Source: Linyphia triangularis
Taxonomy: Eukaryota > Arthropoda > Arachnida > Araneae > Linyphiidae
Length of the DNA stretch: 64,000 bases
Direction of reading: 5' to 3'
NCBI GenBank assembly: GCA_963978545.1
Contig: OZ021722.1
Span: forward strand, 111,350,827-111,414,826
Position numbers and translations under genes: made by a program. How positions within the stretch are numbered: the first letter of the stretch is position 1; the number at the start of each line of letters is the position of its first letter. A model generated the notes under the pieces. The model made no database searches and was not told where the DNA came from. It saw only the letters and a program-made list of their open reading frames with translations. Positions 31,785-42,990 of this stretch are shown here, piece by piece.

Positions 31785-34700
31785 TTAAATAAGGTAATAA
31801 AAACCTATCTCCTGTAAAAACTTAAAGAGATTCATATGTGGCGGTGAGCTTAAAATCGAAGACAATGAAGGATGACATGAATTAAAAAGGCGTTGCCTTA
31901 TCAAATTAAAAGAAGAGCATTCTGATAAAATGTGAAAAACTGTTAAAATTACTCCACAGGAATTACATGTGGGGCCATCTTCTGCCAGCAGAAGATGAAC
32001 ATGAGTAAGACGAGTGTGGCCTATTCTTAAACGATTTAAGAGTACTTCCCTTTTCCGGGATTGCTGTATGGGGGCGAATCCGGATATTAGGGGCTGGAAC
32101 GAACGCAGCTTGTTATCCGTCTGTGCATCCCACATGGCCTGCCAAGTGAGAGACAGAGCAGTTTCACAAGCTTTATATGCGTCACCAGGGCAAAGCCAAG
32201 TACTCCTAGGTCCACTTACAGATCGGGCAATTGTGTCAGCTCGCTCGTTACCCATGATCCCCACATGACCTGGGATCCAACAAAAAAGAACTTTAAAATT
32301 TCTCTCTGAAAGTAAAATGTGGGTATTTAAAATGTCTAATATGAAAGGATGGGTCTGGTTCAGTGGATTACTGAGGGCATCCAAACAACTCTTTGAGTCT
32401 GAGTAAATAATCCACTGGCCGTACTCTTGCTGTAGGATGTATCGCAAGGCCATGAGAATTGCCAGGGACTCGGCAGAAAAAAACGGAGCTGCTATTGTGC
32501 AGTTCGCGAGACATGGTGTTACTGTCATGAACTGCAGCAGCTCCGACATGTCCCAGGCTTTTCGACCCATCCGTATATATTGATTTAAAATGAGAAAAAT
32601 TTGTTCTATGAAAGTGAAAAAAAGTTGTAAAAACAATGTCAGGGGTGTCGCTTTTTTTAAAATGATTAAAAATGCTTAAAATTATGATATTATGATCATG
32701 CCAAGGAGGAACCTTAAAAATGACGGGACGAACTCTGAATTTGTCCAATTCATACAATAAAAGAATTTGATGTATTCGTAATGGAAATGATGGGATGCAA
32801 GAAGTTCGAGAGTTAAAAAGTCTGGTATATAGTGGATCATAAATATTTTGAGCGACAGGATGGGATGGGTGACTTTTAATTTTAAAATAATATTTTAAAG
32901 ACAGCTTGTCTCGTCTCAGTTTCAAAGGTCGTTCGAGACATATGTTAAGTACACTTGGAATTGGTGATGTACGGAAAGCTCCTGACGCGATTCTGACACC
33001 TTGGTGGTGAACAGGGTCAAGGAGTATCAACGCCGATTTTCTGGCGGATCCGTACACCACAGAACCATAATCAAGTTTGGAACGAACTAGGCATCTGTAT
33101 ATTTTCAGCATGGAGGTGGTATCAGCACCCCAGGAAGTGTTAGACAGCACTTTCAGAAGGTTCAGAGCTTTAGTGCACTTTAATCTTAGATGTTTTATAT
33201 GAGGCAGGAAGGTGAGCTTTGAATCGAAAATGACTCCAAGGAATTTTGCTTGAGATACAATAGGTATCTGGTCTCTATTTAAGTAAAGCTCGGGGTCGTT
33301 ATGAAGATCACGTTTCCTGCAAAAGTGCACGGCCACGGTCTTTTGCGTATTGAATGCAAAGCCATTCTGAATGGCCCAGTCTGAAATCCTTCTGATTGCT
33401 ATTTGCATCTGTCTTTCGATAAGAGACATGTTAATAGAGGCGCACGATATTTGAAAGTCATCGACAAATAACGATCCAGACACTGCAGGTGGTAGGCAGG
33501 TCATAATGTCATTCACTTTGATGATAAACAGTGCGCAACTCAATACACTTCCCTGGGGAACGCCTTGCTCCTGAATAAACTCATCTGATAAGATAGAGTT
33601 GACGCGTACTTGGAAGACTCTCCGAGAAAGAAAATTCTCAATGAAGAGTGGTAAATTTCCTCTGAGACCTAAATTATGTAGATCTCTGAGAATACCATAT
33701 CTCCAAGTACGGTCATAGGCTTTCTCCATGTCGAAAAATACAGACACCAAATGATTCCGCTTGACAAAAGCCTCCCGAATGGTTGTTTCAAGGAGGAGCA
33801 GGTTGTCAAGTGTACTTCTCCCACGGCGGAAACCACTCTGAAACTGAGAGAGACAATTGTTATTTTCTAAATAAAACAGAAGACGGGCATTGACCATTTT
33901 TTCAAGTAGCTTGCATAAGCAGCTGGTCAAAGCTATTGGTCTGTAGCTGGAAGGACTCTTAGGATCTTTACCTGGCTTGACTATTGGAATTACAAGAGCA
34001 CGTTGCCATGCTGACGGAAATTTATTATCCCGCCAGATCTTATTATACAGCTTGAGAATGAACTTGAGTTGGAGAGGGTGGAGATGTTTCAGCATACTAT
34101 AATGGACTTCATCATGACCAACAGCCGAGTTGCGAGTGTTCGAAAGAGCTCGCATTAACTCGGCCATGGTGAAATCAGCATTATAGTCTTCCAACTCAGT
34201 AGATGTAAAGTTTAATTTAGTTTTCTCAGCATTACGTTTAACAGTGGCAAATGGCTCATTGTAATTCGAGTTGCTGGATACTTTTGCGAAGGAGTCGGCC
34301 AAAGTATCAGCAATACCTTTAGGGTCTGAAATGATTCCCAAATCTGTCTCCAGGATAGATATAAAGTGTCTGGGATACTGGCCTTTGATTTTGTTGACTT
34401 TATTCCAGACCATTTTAGCAGAGGTATTTGATGTTATGGTGCTGACATAAAGCATCCAAGAGTCCTTCTGGCTACGCCGGCGGATCCTACGAGCTTCAGC
34501 TCGGGCACATTTAAAAGCGATGAGGTTGGCTTCAGTGGGACATCGGCGAAAAATACCCCAAGCCTTTCTTCGCTTTTTATGTGTTTTTTTGCAGTCGTGG
34601 TTCCACCACGGTTTCGGAATTTTCGGTAGATTTGCAGATGTTACAGGTATGGAAAAACGAGCAGCTTCCAATATGGCCTGGGTGACAGAATTTACTGCAT

Positions 34701-35463
34701 CATCGATGTCATCTTGGTCCACCATCTCGTCAGAGAACTGGACGAGGGAAGAAAACTGTTCCCAATCTGCGGACTCAATTTTAAAGCGGGGGATACGGGC
34801 AGTGGGAACAGTACCGACTCCTAACATCTTCAGACGGATGGGGAAATGATCACTATGGTAAGGATCCCGTCCGACATGAAAAGACCATAGATGTAGGAGA
34901 GATGGCGAACACAAGGCAAGATCGATGGCATGAAACGTCCTCGATGGGGTGTGAAAGTATGTATTTTGCCCATCATTCAGAAGACAGAGATTTTGGTCTT
35001 GTATAAATTTTTCAATCTGTCTTCCACGATGGTTGGTGTCTGGGCTGCCCCAAAGAGGATTGTGACCATTGAAATCCCCCATTAAAATAATAGGGGGTGG
35101 AAGCTGGTCACAAAGCCTGTCTAATTCTATTTGTCGGATGTTAAGATTAGGGGGGAGATATATTGAGCATACAGTTACTAGGAGATTTTTCATAGTAACT
35201 CGAACGGCAACAGCTTGTAATGAGGTCGTGAGCGATAGCGGGGTGGATGGACTGGTATTAGAAGTGAATATAGCAACACCACCGCTAGCTCTGTCGCCGT
35301 TGAGGTAGTCCTTACGTAGAGGACTATATCCCCTAACAAGAGAGCGCTGGAAAGGCTTTAAAAGCGTCTCTTGTAAACAGAAACAGACAGGTTTGTATAA
35401 ATCTACAAAATGTTTTATATCTACCGAATTGTGATGGAAACCGCGACAATTCCAAGATAACAT
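31785..35463 (-). CDS. LINE ORF2: endonuclease, reverse transcriptase, RNase H (one frameshift)
   Basis: This encodes the enzyme that nicks target DNA and copies element RNA in place. The frame from ATG at 35463 opens MLSWNCRGFHHN with APE endonuclease features (QET with Glu 32, GDFNGHNPLWGS, SDHFPI). RT motifs follow: SSYRPIALTSCLCKLLEKM, GFRRGRSTLDNLL, FDMEKAYDRTW, GVPQGSVLS and catalytic FVDDF at 666-670 (usually FADD). RNase H starts IYTDGSK. The frame is lost at seven A's (32477-32483 on the plus strand) and RNase H continues in the next frame (ILMALRYILQQ, DSKSCLDAL, WIPGHVGIMGNERAD) to TAA at 31785, ending with a CX2C...H...C motif. One base more or less explains it, so decay or a sequencing error are both possible. 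ORF2 begins eight bases after ORF1. Confidence 0.93.
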
Positions 35464-35471
35464 ATTGAATG

Positions 35472-36857
35472 TTACTTGGAAGGATTAGTGATCCGCCGGT
35501 CTAAAGACCTGCTCCTCGGAAGAAGAAGTGCAGGGGTCTCGAGGCCTGGGTCGACCTCCGTGTCACCTGGATCAAGACCCGAGATGACATCTGCTTCCTC
35601 ATCGGTGGATGCTTCCGATGATTCGGACTTCTCTACCTTTTTTCCAGTTTTTTGTTTTGTATTTACTTGTATTTTTGATTGGATTTTATTTTTTAATGCA
35701 TTTCCAGGTTTATTCGATTGTTTTTGTTCGGATTGTTTGTTTTTGTTCGTTTTTGCAGTAGTTTTAGGTGCATTTGCTATTACCTTTGAAGTGCCAGGAA
35801 TAGGGTTCGTTTGAGAAGAAGAGGTACTGTGTTTAACGGGTGAGGAAAAGCATTTAAGAAGTTGTTCGGGTGACATTTGGATATTCGGGATATGGATATC
35901 AGTTTGTGTAGTTATTGATTTTACTTGAGCTGATTTGATAACATTTGTTTTAGCTATTGATTTTGTCATAGAATTAGCTATTGTTTTGGCCATTGAGTTA
36001 GCTATTGTGGTTTCATAGATAGTTCGGGCTTCCGGATACGAGATGTTATTGTTGGTCTTTATCTTCTGGATTTCCTTTTCTTCCAGGTATTTATCGCATG
36101 TTCTGGAAAAAGATGGATGATTTCCAGAGCAGTTTACGCAGGTGGGCTCAGCTTTGCAGCCTTCGCTTTGATGTTCAGTGCTGCCACACACTGCGCAAAC
36201 TTCGAGTTGACCTCTGCATGCGTTTTTGGAATGCCCGAACTTCTGACATTTAAAACAACGTAATGGATTTGGTATGAATCGGCGAACGGGGCAACTTAAA
36301 TAACCGGCGGTGATTTTATTGGGTAGATTGGGTGAATTGAAAGTTAATATTATGTGTTTAGTTTTAATAATCTTGCCATCTCTTTTTATTGTTATGCGTC
36401 GAACATCAGTGACGCCCTGGGGTGATAGTTCTTTCAGTATTTCCGATTCTTCGACATGAGTTAAATCAGTCTCGGAAATTACACCCTGACAGGAGTTCAA
36501 AGCTTTATGTGGGGTTACTGATATGTTTATATTGCCTATTGTAGTTGCTGAAAGTAGATATTGAGATTGCCTATTGTCTTTGGTTTCAATCAGAAAATCA
36601 CCGGATTTAAGTTTTTTGATAGTTTTGGGCTCATTGCCGCAAATGCCCTTTAAACCCTTTTGTATAAAAAAGGGGGACATTTTGCCCAATTCGCCTGATT
36701 CAGAATGTACTATTAAGAATGTTGGTTCATAAAGTTCAGATGCTAGTTTTTTTGTACCTATGTCAAGTTCTGTTTCTAAGTTTCGTTTACTAGTTGGTTT
36801 GTTTGTTTGGGGATTTAGGCCTCCCGTGGGGCTTAAGAGAGGAAAAGAAGCCATCAT
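35472..36857 (-). CDS. LINE ORF1: Gag-like RNA-binding protein
   Basis: This nucleic-acid-binding protein would coat LINE RNA. The open frame goes back to 36953, but the first 32 residues (MVFCCLPACTIPD...) look unlike the family, and a Met pair at residues 33-34 (36857 or 36854, MMASFPLLSPTGG) is a more natural start. Three CCHC zinc knuckles follow one another from residue 233 of the long form: CFKCQKFGHSKNAC, CAVCGSTEHQSEGC and CVNCSGNHPSFSRTC. Before them is a PRE/C2HC-like region. The C-terminus is Lys-, Ser- and Thr-rich and probably disordered. The set matches ORF1 proteins of Jockey- and X-element-type LINEs. The frame is intact. Confidence 0.9.
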   Translation of the reverse strand: MMASFPLLSPTGGLNPQTNKPTSKRNLETELDIGTKKLASELYEPTFLIVHSESGELGKMSPFFIQKGLKGICGNEPKTIKKLKSGDFLIETKDNRQSQYLLSATTIGNINISVTPHKALNSCQGVISETDLTHVEESEILKELSPQGVTDVRRITIKRDGKIIKTKHIILTFNSPNLPNKITAGYLSCPVRRFIPNPLRCFKCQKFGHSKNACRGQLEVCAVCGSTEHQSEGCKAEPTCVNCSGNHPSFSRTCDKYLEEKEIQKIKTNNNISYPEARTIYETTIANSMAKTIANSMTKSIAKTNVIKSAQVKSITTQTDIHIPNIQMSPEQLLKCFSSPVKHSTSSSQTNPIPGTSKVIANAPKTTAKTNKNKQSEQKQSNKPGNALKNKIQSKIQVNTKQKTGKKVEKSESSEASTDEEADVISGLDPGDTEVDPGLETPALLLPRSRSLDRRITNPSK

Positions 36858-36953
36858 AAAATAAGGAAATATAAATTCGGACACTAGAATCCCACCCACC
36901 ATGGAGTCCTCGATATCAGGGATAGTGCACGCCGGCAAGCAACAAAAAACCAA

Positions 36954-37490
36954 GAAAAGAAAAAATAGTAACTAAACTGTTACGCACGGCATAACACCAT
37001 CAGGTTATCTAGTGTCTATACGCGACCGGCTCGTCCCTGTAGATGTCTCCACCCTTAACGAGATTCCCAGTAGACGAGCCGGACGCTTGATCCCAAGCCG
37101 CCGACGAAGTCGGACGACCAGCCGATTGATGCACATGGGACCAATGTACACCTCCCGTTTATCTGAAGCAAGGGCCAAAGTAGTGTATTGGGACAGTATG
37201 TCGTCCCTCAACTACCAGGATCCCCGTTTCCAGGGACACGGGTCTCCACGCACGGCAAACACGTGGGTGATATAATCCCCGAGAGAAGCTGATGGCAACA
37301 GAGCGGCGCAAAGCTTCTCAAGGGGAGCCCTCACCTCAGAAGAGGTAACCACAATGAGGGAAGGAAGGGAAGCCAAACGATAAATACAAAAACAAAACGA
37401 GAAGGTAAAACAGAAGGAGGGATAGATCACTGGGGAGCCCCGGGGTTGTGAAGCCCGTATTTACTTATAGAAAGTAAACCCCCTGAGGGG
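36954..37490 (-). promoter_or_regulatory. LINE 5' untranslated region
   Basis: About 530 bp from the 5' target duplication to ORF1, GC-richer than its surroundings. The first transcribed bases would be CCCCTCAGGGGG. LINEs of this group usually keep an internal promoter here; I see no clear TATA box. Confidence 0.6.
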
Positions 37491-37562
37491 CTTGTATGGA
37501 AAGTATTTATAGTTTTCTAAGTTCAACGAATTATGTGTCCAAAGGAGGGGTATATTTTTAGA

Positions 37563-37598
<36 letters not shown>

Positions 37599-37716
37599 AT
37601 TTATGTGATACCAAACATAAATATTTTAAACAAAAAAATGTCTTGAACAATTTTTAAAATTAAAAAATTAGTAAATTTTTAATTAAAAAATTTAAATTTT
37701 AAAATGTTTCCTGTTA

Positions 37717-37904
37717 AGGACGACAAAGAGACATCTTGGTGAATCTAGAGTACTATTTTTTAAACCTTTGTCATACAGAACACTAAAATAATGAATTTTT
37801 TGCCATTTGGCATCAATTTATCGATGACATCACAGTTTGGCCTTATTTGGCTTTATTTTTATTGCAATTTCTCATTATTTTACTTTTTTCATCTGGCAAC
37901 CCTG
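37717..37904. other. Right subterminal part of the 12.8-kb hAT-like element
   Basis: Includes GCCATTTGGCATC, TTTGGCCTTATTTGGCTTT and the terminal TGGCAACCCTG. Non-coding. Confidence 0.6.
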
Positions 37905-37929
37905 TCGAGGACTTTTCGGACACTATGTA

Positions 37930-39053
37930 AAATAACGCTCTTTTATAACAACGTGCAAAAATTGAAACTGTTTTTACACAGAAATCGTGGCGAAAGTAGC
38001 ACTTTATCATGAAGAGTGCTGTCAAGTCACTTTACCGTACTAGTGCGGTAAAATACTTTACCTCGTTCTTAAATTTTCTATAGTCTTGGTATAGAAATCG
38101 GACGTTTTTAGAAGAGATTCATTGTGGAGTAACGAGAAAAGGAAGTCTCGCGGTAAGGAACGCTATAGAAGATCGAGAAAGGCAACTGAGCACGAGAGTA
38201 TGGATGATGTTCGAGAAACGACGCTGTTTTGATATGGCTTGAGAATTGAGATTTTATTGGCCATGTACGGAGTCAGTTACGTAGGAGCTCCTTTTGTAAA
38301 TATGTAGCGCTCTCAACTTTATCTTCCTTAAAGTAGCTAAGCCATCAAGAAATGTTTTTAAATATTTTAATTTTAATTTACCCAATTACTTTAATTTCTT
38401 CTTACGTTTTGTTTCACCGAAACAAAACACTAGGACATTAAGATAGATTCGTATTAAATCGATTTTTTGCACGATTGTATGCAACATGTAGGAAATTACT
38501 TTTTCAAACTCTTAAAATAAACATTTTGCATTAAAGTATTACTTTTTCAACTACTTGCATAAACAACTATAAGAACGCAAACCTTTCCACACAAGTCTTG
38601 TTAAGAATCATAGTTTGCATTTTCTCTCTACCCCACTGACACTGACCTAAATCAATATTTCCCCACACCCATTTCCTGCACAAATATTGATTCAAAACTT
38701 GCAACACTTTTTGGCTAAAATGATTGTTAAACGATAAAGAATTCATCTCAATCAACTTTTAACCGAAAAATATTATTGGAAACAATAATTGTTCCCATTT
38801 TAGTAATCAATTGATAGAATTCAATTCAAAAGATATTTGAATGTTCGAAAACTTTGCAGTTTTTCCCACCAGGTAGCATCAGGCTTTTGACTTAAAATGA
38901 ACATTAACATTTCAATTGCTAATTTACACTCATTATTTCCTTTCAAATTTCATTTATTCCCATTATTTACATTCTATCCATAACACCTAATTGAAAAGAT
39001 TAAGAGCAATATTTATATCCTTCATATTGTTATAAATTTTTCCACTGAGGCAA
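37930..39053. other. Intergenic
   Basis: About 1.1 kb with no gene or element recognised. It may be the oldest, pre-insertion flank in the window. Confidence 0.4.
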
Positions 39054-39485
39054 TGATGGCACAGTTTTTACGGTATAAAAATATTTATTCTCTCTTCAGA
39101 AAACTCACAAATTTATTCAAAGGCAACGGTCACTCTCAAGCTTCAACAAAAGCTTCAGCAAAAACAATTTCGAATTCAGCGATTATACAAGCTCACTCCA
39201 ATAGGTAAACAAAGCGATCAGCTTTCAACGAAGTCCGAAGTCAATCTGAAAACTTTCCCGATCTACAGTCTTATTTATACTTGGCGCGAGAGAACAATCG
39301 AGAAATTTCCAGCCAATTTGTCGGAAAAGAAACATCTCGAAACTTATCGATTGCTTTAGGTGTTGCCACCATTTTCTAACCTGTATAATCGCTATTAATA
39401 AATAAAATAAGATAAAAATAAATTACGATAGAATTTTAAAATGATACGTCACTATTTACAATATATACAGACAATTTGTGCAACA
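39054..39485 (-). repeat. Gypsy 3' LTR
   Basis: On the minus strand it opens TGTTGCACAAATTG after the purine tract AAGAAGGGGGAAA (39486-39498) and closes near TGCCATCA. A TATA-like TATAAATAAGAC lies about 160 bp before the end and GAATAAAT twice in the last 75 bp. It is related to the LTR relic at 5907-6336. Confidence 0.85.
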
Positions 39486-39545
39486 TTTCCCCCTTCTTAA
39501 AGACTGCACGTCCCGGGCAGTGAAGTCTATAAGAGGAAAGGTCAT

Positions 39546-42520
39546 TCAATCACTTCTATCATAATATGGGGCTAGCCTATTGTGATGTACAACTCTAGGT
39601 TTACAGGAGGGTGTCCGTTGAATCCTTACCATGACGTCGTTGATCTTCTTAAGGACCACATACGGCCCTTCCCAGTTCGTCTGGAGCTTAGGAGAGAGTC
39701 CTTTCCGACGTTTAGGATTCCATAACCACACCTTGTCACCTTCCTGGAATGAACATTCCGTGGCCTTGGCATCGTAGCGGACCTTCATGCGCTCTGTCAT
39801 GATGTTGATTCTTTCTCTGGTGAACCGATGTACGGCTTCCAAACGTGACTGGAGATCATCTAGATACTGGACAGGCGAGGAAGGGGTGTCCGGTGGTCGT
39901 CCAAAGAGGAGGTCGCAGGGTAAGTCTAAGGTCTCTTCCAAAAATCATTTGAGATGGTGTGTAGCCGGTGGTCTCGTGAGTAGCACTTCTGTAGGCCAAA
40001 AGGAACAGTGGAAGTTTCTGATCCCAATCTTCCTGGCTCTAATACAAACAAGGAGAGATGATTCAGAATCGTTCTATTAAATCGTTCAACCATTCCATCG
40101 GATTGTGGGTGCAGGGGAGTTGTACGAGTCTTTTCCATGTCGAGCAAGTCACACAGCCCAGTGAAGATGGCAGAGTTGAAGTTCGTCCCCTGATCGGAAT
40201 GTATCAGCAGGGGTACGCCAAATCGGGAGATCCAATTCCGTATGAGGACTTCTGCTACGGTTGTGCCTTCCTGGTCCGGAATCGCGTATGCTTCTGGCCA
40301 CTTGCTAAAGTAGTCCATGACAACTAGGATGTATTTGTTGCCATTAGTTGTGTGAGGTAGGGGGCCTAAGACGTCCAAAGCAATTCTTTCGAATGGTGCT
40401 CCTACGTTGTAACGTTGCAACTTTCCACGAGTTCGGGTCTTCGGTCCCTTCCGCGAATTGCATGCATCACTGGACTTGCACCACTTCTCCACGTCGGATT
40501 TTGCTTCGTCGTAGAAGAATCTCTCCCTGACTTTCTGAAGAGTTTTCGTGACACCAAAATGTCCTCCAGTAGAACTGCTGTGAAGTTCTTCTAGAACGTT
40601 TGTAACTCTAGAACTTGGAAGGATTAATTGCTACCGGAAGCTTTTGCCGTCATCGGACTCCCGTCGACGGTAGAGTACTCCATTCTTCAAGTGCAAAGAG
40701 TCCCACATAGCCCAATATCTCTTCATTGTTGGGCTATAGCATGCAATTTTCTGCCAACTGGGTTTTCCGGTAGCCGCTTCCAGGAATTCAATTAGAGGTT
40801 TCAAGTCCTGATCTTCGACCTGACTTTTGCGGATATTCTGATCACTCCAAGGATCCACGTCTGAAGTAGTTGACTTGGAAGTTATTTTACGAACGGCAGA
40901 TGCAGTTGTCCCAAACTTAGACTCCGAATTCGAACAAAATCGGCAATTCTCCGGACATGGTCTTCTAGAAAGAGCATCTGCATTCCCATGGGACGTTCCC
41001 TTTCTGTGACGGACATCCATGTCGTACTCCTGTAGGTGCTGGATCCACCTTGCTATTTTCCCCTCTGTATTCTTGAAATTCAGCAACCAAGTCAGAGACG
41101 CATGATCAGTTCTTAAAAGGAATTTTCGCCCGTACAAGTAATGATGAAAGTGCTCAACGGCTTTTACTATTGCCAGTAACTCCTTTCTTGTGACGCAGTA
41201 GTTCCACTCGGATCTTGACAGGCTCTTACTAAAATAAGCGATGACTTTCTCCTGTCCTTCAATTTCCTGGGAAAGAACGGCGCCCACTCCCTCATTGCTG
41301 GCATCTGTATCCAAAATAAAGTCCTTGTTAACCTCGGGAAAAGCCAAAACAGGCTCGGATGTTAAAGCTCTCTTCAGTTGATTGAAGGAGTCGTCACAGT
41401 CGGCAGTCCACAGGAACTTCTGCTTGTTCTCTGTTAGTCGATGCAGGGGTCTGGTGATCTTGGAGAAACCTTTCACGAATCTACGGTAATACGTGCACAG
41501 GCCTAGGAAGCTTCGCAATTGATGAACATCTTGCGGTCGAGACCAAATTTGCACAGCATGGATCTTGGCTGGATCTGTGCTCACTCCCTCGGATGAGATG
41601 ATGTGTCCGAGATAACTAACTTTCCTCCTAAAGAGCTTACATTTTGATGGGCTAAGTTTCAAGTGGGCTTCCCTAAGCTTCAAGAACACGTTCTTCACGT
41701 TTTGCAAGTGTTGATCAAAACTCCGCCCGGTGATAATGATATCGTCCAAATATACCAGACAGGTCTCGTAGGAAAGTCCTCTAAGCACAGTCTTCATTAG
41801 TCGCTCGAACATAGCCGGTGCATTACACAAACCAAACGGCATAACTTGAAACTGCCATAATCCTTGGCCGGTAGTGAAGGCAGTCTTCTCACGATCGTCG
41901 GGATGTATCTCCACTTGCCAGTATCTACTCTTCAAATCCAAAGTCGAAAACCACTGGTTCCCCGATAAAGTGTCCAAAGTGTCATCAATTCTTGGCAGAG
42001 GGTAGCTGTCCTTTTTCGTAATTTCGTTCAGCTTCCGGTAATCCACACAAAACCTGGTGGAACCATCCTTCTTTCGAACGAGTACGATTGGAGAGGCCCA
42101 TGGACTTGAGGAGGGTTCGATAACTCTATTATCTTCCATTTCATGTAACAGTTTCCCAACCTCCTCTTGTTTTGCGAAAGGAAGCCTTCGAGGATGTTGT
42201 TTAATAGGTAAATGGGTCCCAGTGTCGATTCGATGTTGAGTAAGCTTTGTTCTTCCCACATCTTTCGATGATACGGAGAAAATGTCTTGAAATTCTTTTA
42301 TAAGGTTTCCGACAATCTTCTCTTGTCTTCTTTCCAACCGGGAGTCCTCGAGAAGCTGGTCCACTAAATCCGCGGATGGTGCGGTCGGAAGCTCCTTCGA
42401 TCCTCGTTCGATGCTTGTAACAGGTGTGCAAGTGGCAATTTCTTCTCCCTTCTTGATAACTCTTGTAGAATCACCGATGTTGGCCATTTTCACATGCACC
42501 ACCTCCTGAGAGATATCCAC
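39546..42520 (-). pseudogene. pol: Gypsy Pol: RT, RNase H, integrase (broken)
   Basis: From 42520 the frame runs 629 codons through RT (FCVDYRKLNEITKKDSYPLP, MPFGLCNAPAMFERLM, YLDD at residues 257-260) and RNase H (FILDTDASNEGVGAVLSQ, RTDHASLTWLL, GNADALSRRPC). It meets TAG at 40631-40633, then continues in the same frame into integrase (HSSSTGGHFGVTKTL zinc region; LDVLGPLPHTTNGNKYILVV; HSDQGTNF; TTPLHPQSDGMVERFNRT). A frameshift near 40050 moves the last part to 39941-39546 (DKVWLWNPKRRKGLSPKLQ, HHNRLAPYY), a GPY/F-like module. The catalytic residues of RT and integrase are present, so damage is limited to a few lesions. The chromodomain found in some Gypsy integrases is absent. Confidence 0.93.
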
Positions 42521-42990
42521 AAGCTACTAGCACTCCTTTCCGCACACTATTCAATGATGGGAAGTCCGTTACTCTAAATCGGAAGGCCTTCGGGGGCTCT
42601 GCTGAACCCTTTTCAACCAAATCTGTCATGGAGGGGATGGCGATGTCTTCAAGAGCTACTATTCGATATGCACACGGCTCTTCCGAGTCCAAACCGAACA
42701 ATGGAACTTCTTCTTTCCCTGTTTGAAGCTCGTAATTCCATTTTTCTTTAAAAAATCCAGTCCAAGAATACATTTGTCAATAATTTCAGCGACGTAAACG
42801 GTATGAGTGTAGGTGTGAAATCCAAAAGATATGTTGACATTTAATTTCCCATGCACAGAAATTTTGTCACCAGTCACCGTTTGTAGTGAAACTGAAGGCG
42901 CCGTGTAAAGAGGTTGGCTGTCCAGCACCGGGCTACATCCTTCCGTAAGATGGTTACATTTGCCCCTGAGTCAACTATTAGACGACAGGG
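42521..42990 (-). pseudogene. Gypsy protease region (frameshifted)
   Basis: An aspartic protease active-site box, LIVDSGANVTIL, is at about 42950-42985 on the minus strand. It is followed by SLQTVTGDKISVHG and the family's second box ILGLDFLKKNG near 42760. Frames change at least twice before RT begins (LEDIAIPSMTDL lies in another frame at about 42620-42655). The protein would process the Gag-Pol precursor; here it is dead. Confidence 0.8.

Larger units (their letters stand above)
31625..37490 (-). mobile_element. Full-length non-LTR retrotransposon (LINE), I/Jockey type
   Basis: A 5.87-kb element on the minus strand with perfect 13-bp target duplications CTTGTATGGAAAG (31612-31624 and 37491-37503). 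The order is a 5' untranslated region, ORF1 with zinc knuckles, ORF2 with endonuclease, RT and RNase H, then a short 3' region ending in AACC repeats instead of poly-A. APE-type endonuclease plus RNase H suits the I/Jockey-related group. The empty site survives in unit 1 of the tandem duplication, which confirms both ends. Confidence 0.95.
31224..37716 (+). repeat. Tandem duplication, unit 2, split by the LINE
   Basis: The left part 31224-31624 and right part 37504-37716 together match unit 1 over about 614 bp. The LINE lies between them. Confidence 0.95.
25064..37904. mobile_element. 12.8-kb hAT-like element without visible transposase
   Basis: Ends CAGGGTTGCCA (25064) and TGGCAACCCTG (to 37904) are perfect 11-bp inverted repeats in hAT form, flanked by a perfect 8-bp duplication TCGAGGAC (25056-25063 and 37905-37912). 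Subterminal regions repeat the motif TGGCCTT(T): at least five times in 25078-25200, and as TTTGGCCTTATTTGGC near 37837, as hAT transposases often need. Known inserts are a solo LTR, a 4.1-kb hAT-like element and a 5.9-kb LINE. Taking these away leaves about 2.5 kb with no long open frame, so it is non-autonomous or decayed. Confidence 0.8.
24887..37927. mobile_element. Mariner-like MITE split by a 12.8-kb insertion
   Basis: The left end CAGTGTGTCCGAAAAGTCC (24887-24905) is preceded by TA at 24885-24886. The right end GGACTTTTCGGACACTATG (37909-37927) is followed by TA at 37928-37929. The two are inverted repeats 13 kb apart. Without the hAT-like insertion between them (25064-37904 and one target copy) the element would be only about 190-200 bp, a normal MITE size. 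This recalls Tc1/mariner ends by TIR type and TA duplication. Confidence 0.75.

Noticed and set aside
34520..35308. Plus-strand frames in this interval
   Set aside because: They are shadows of the LINE ORF2 on the opposite strand.
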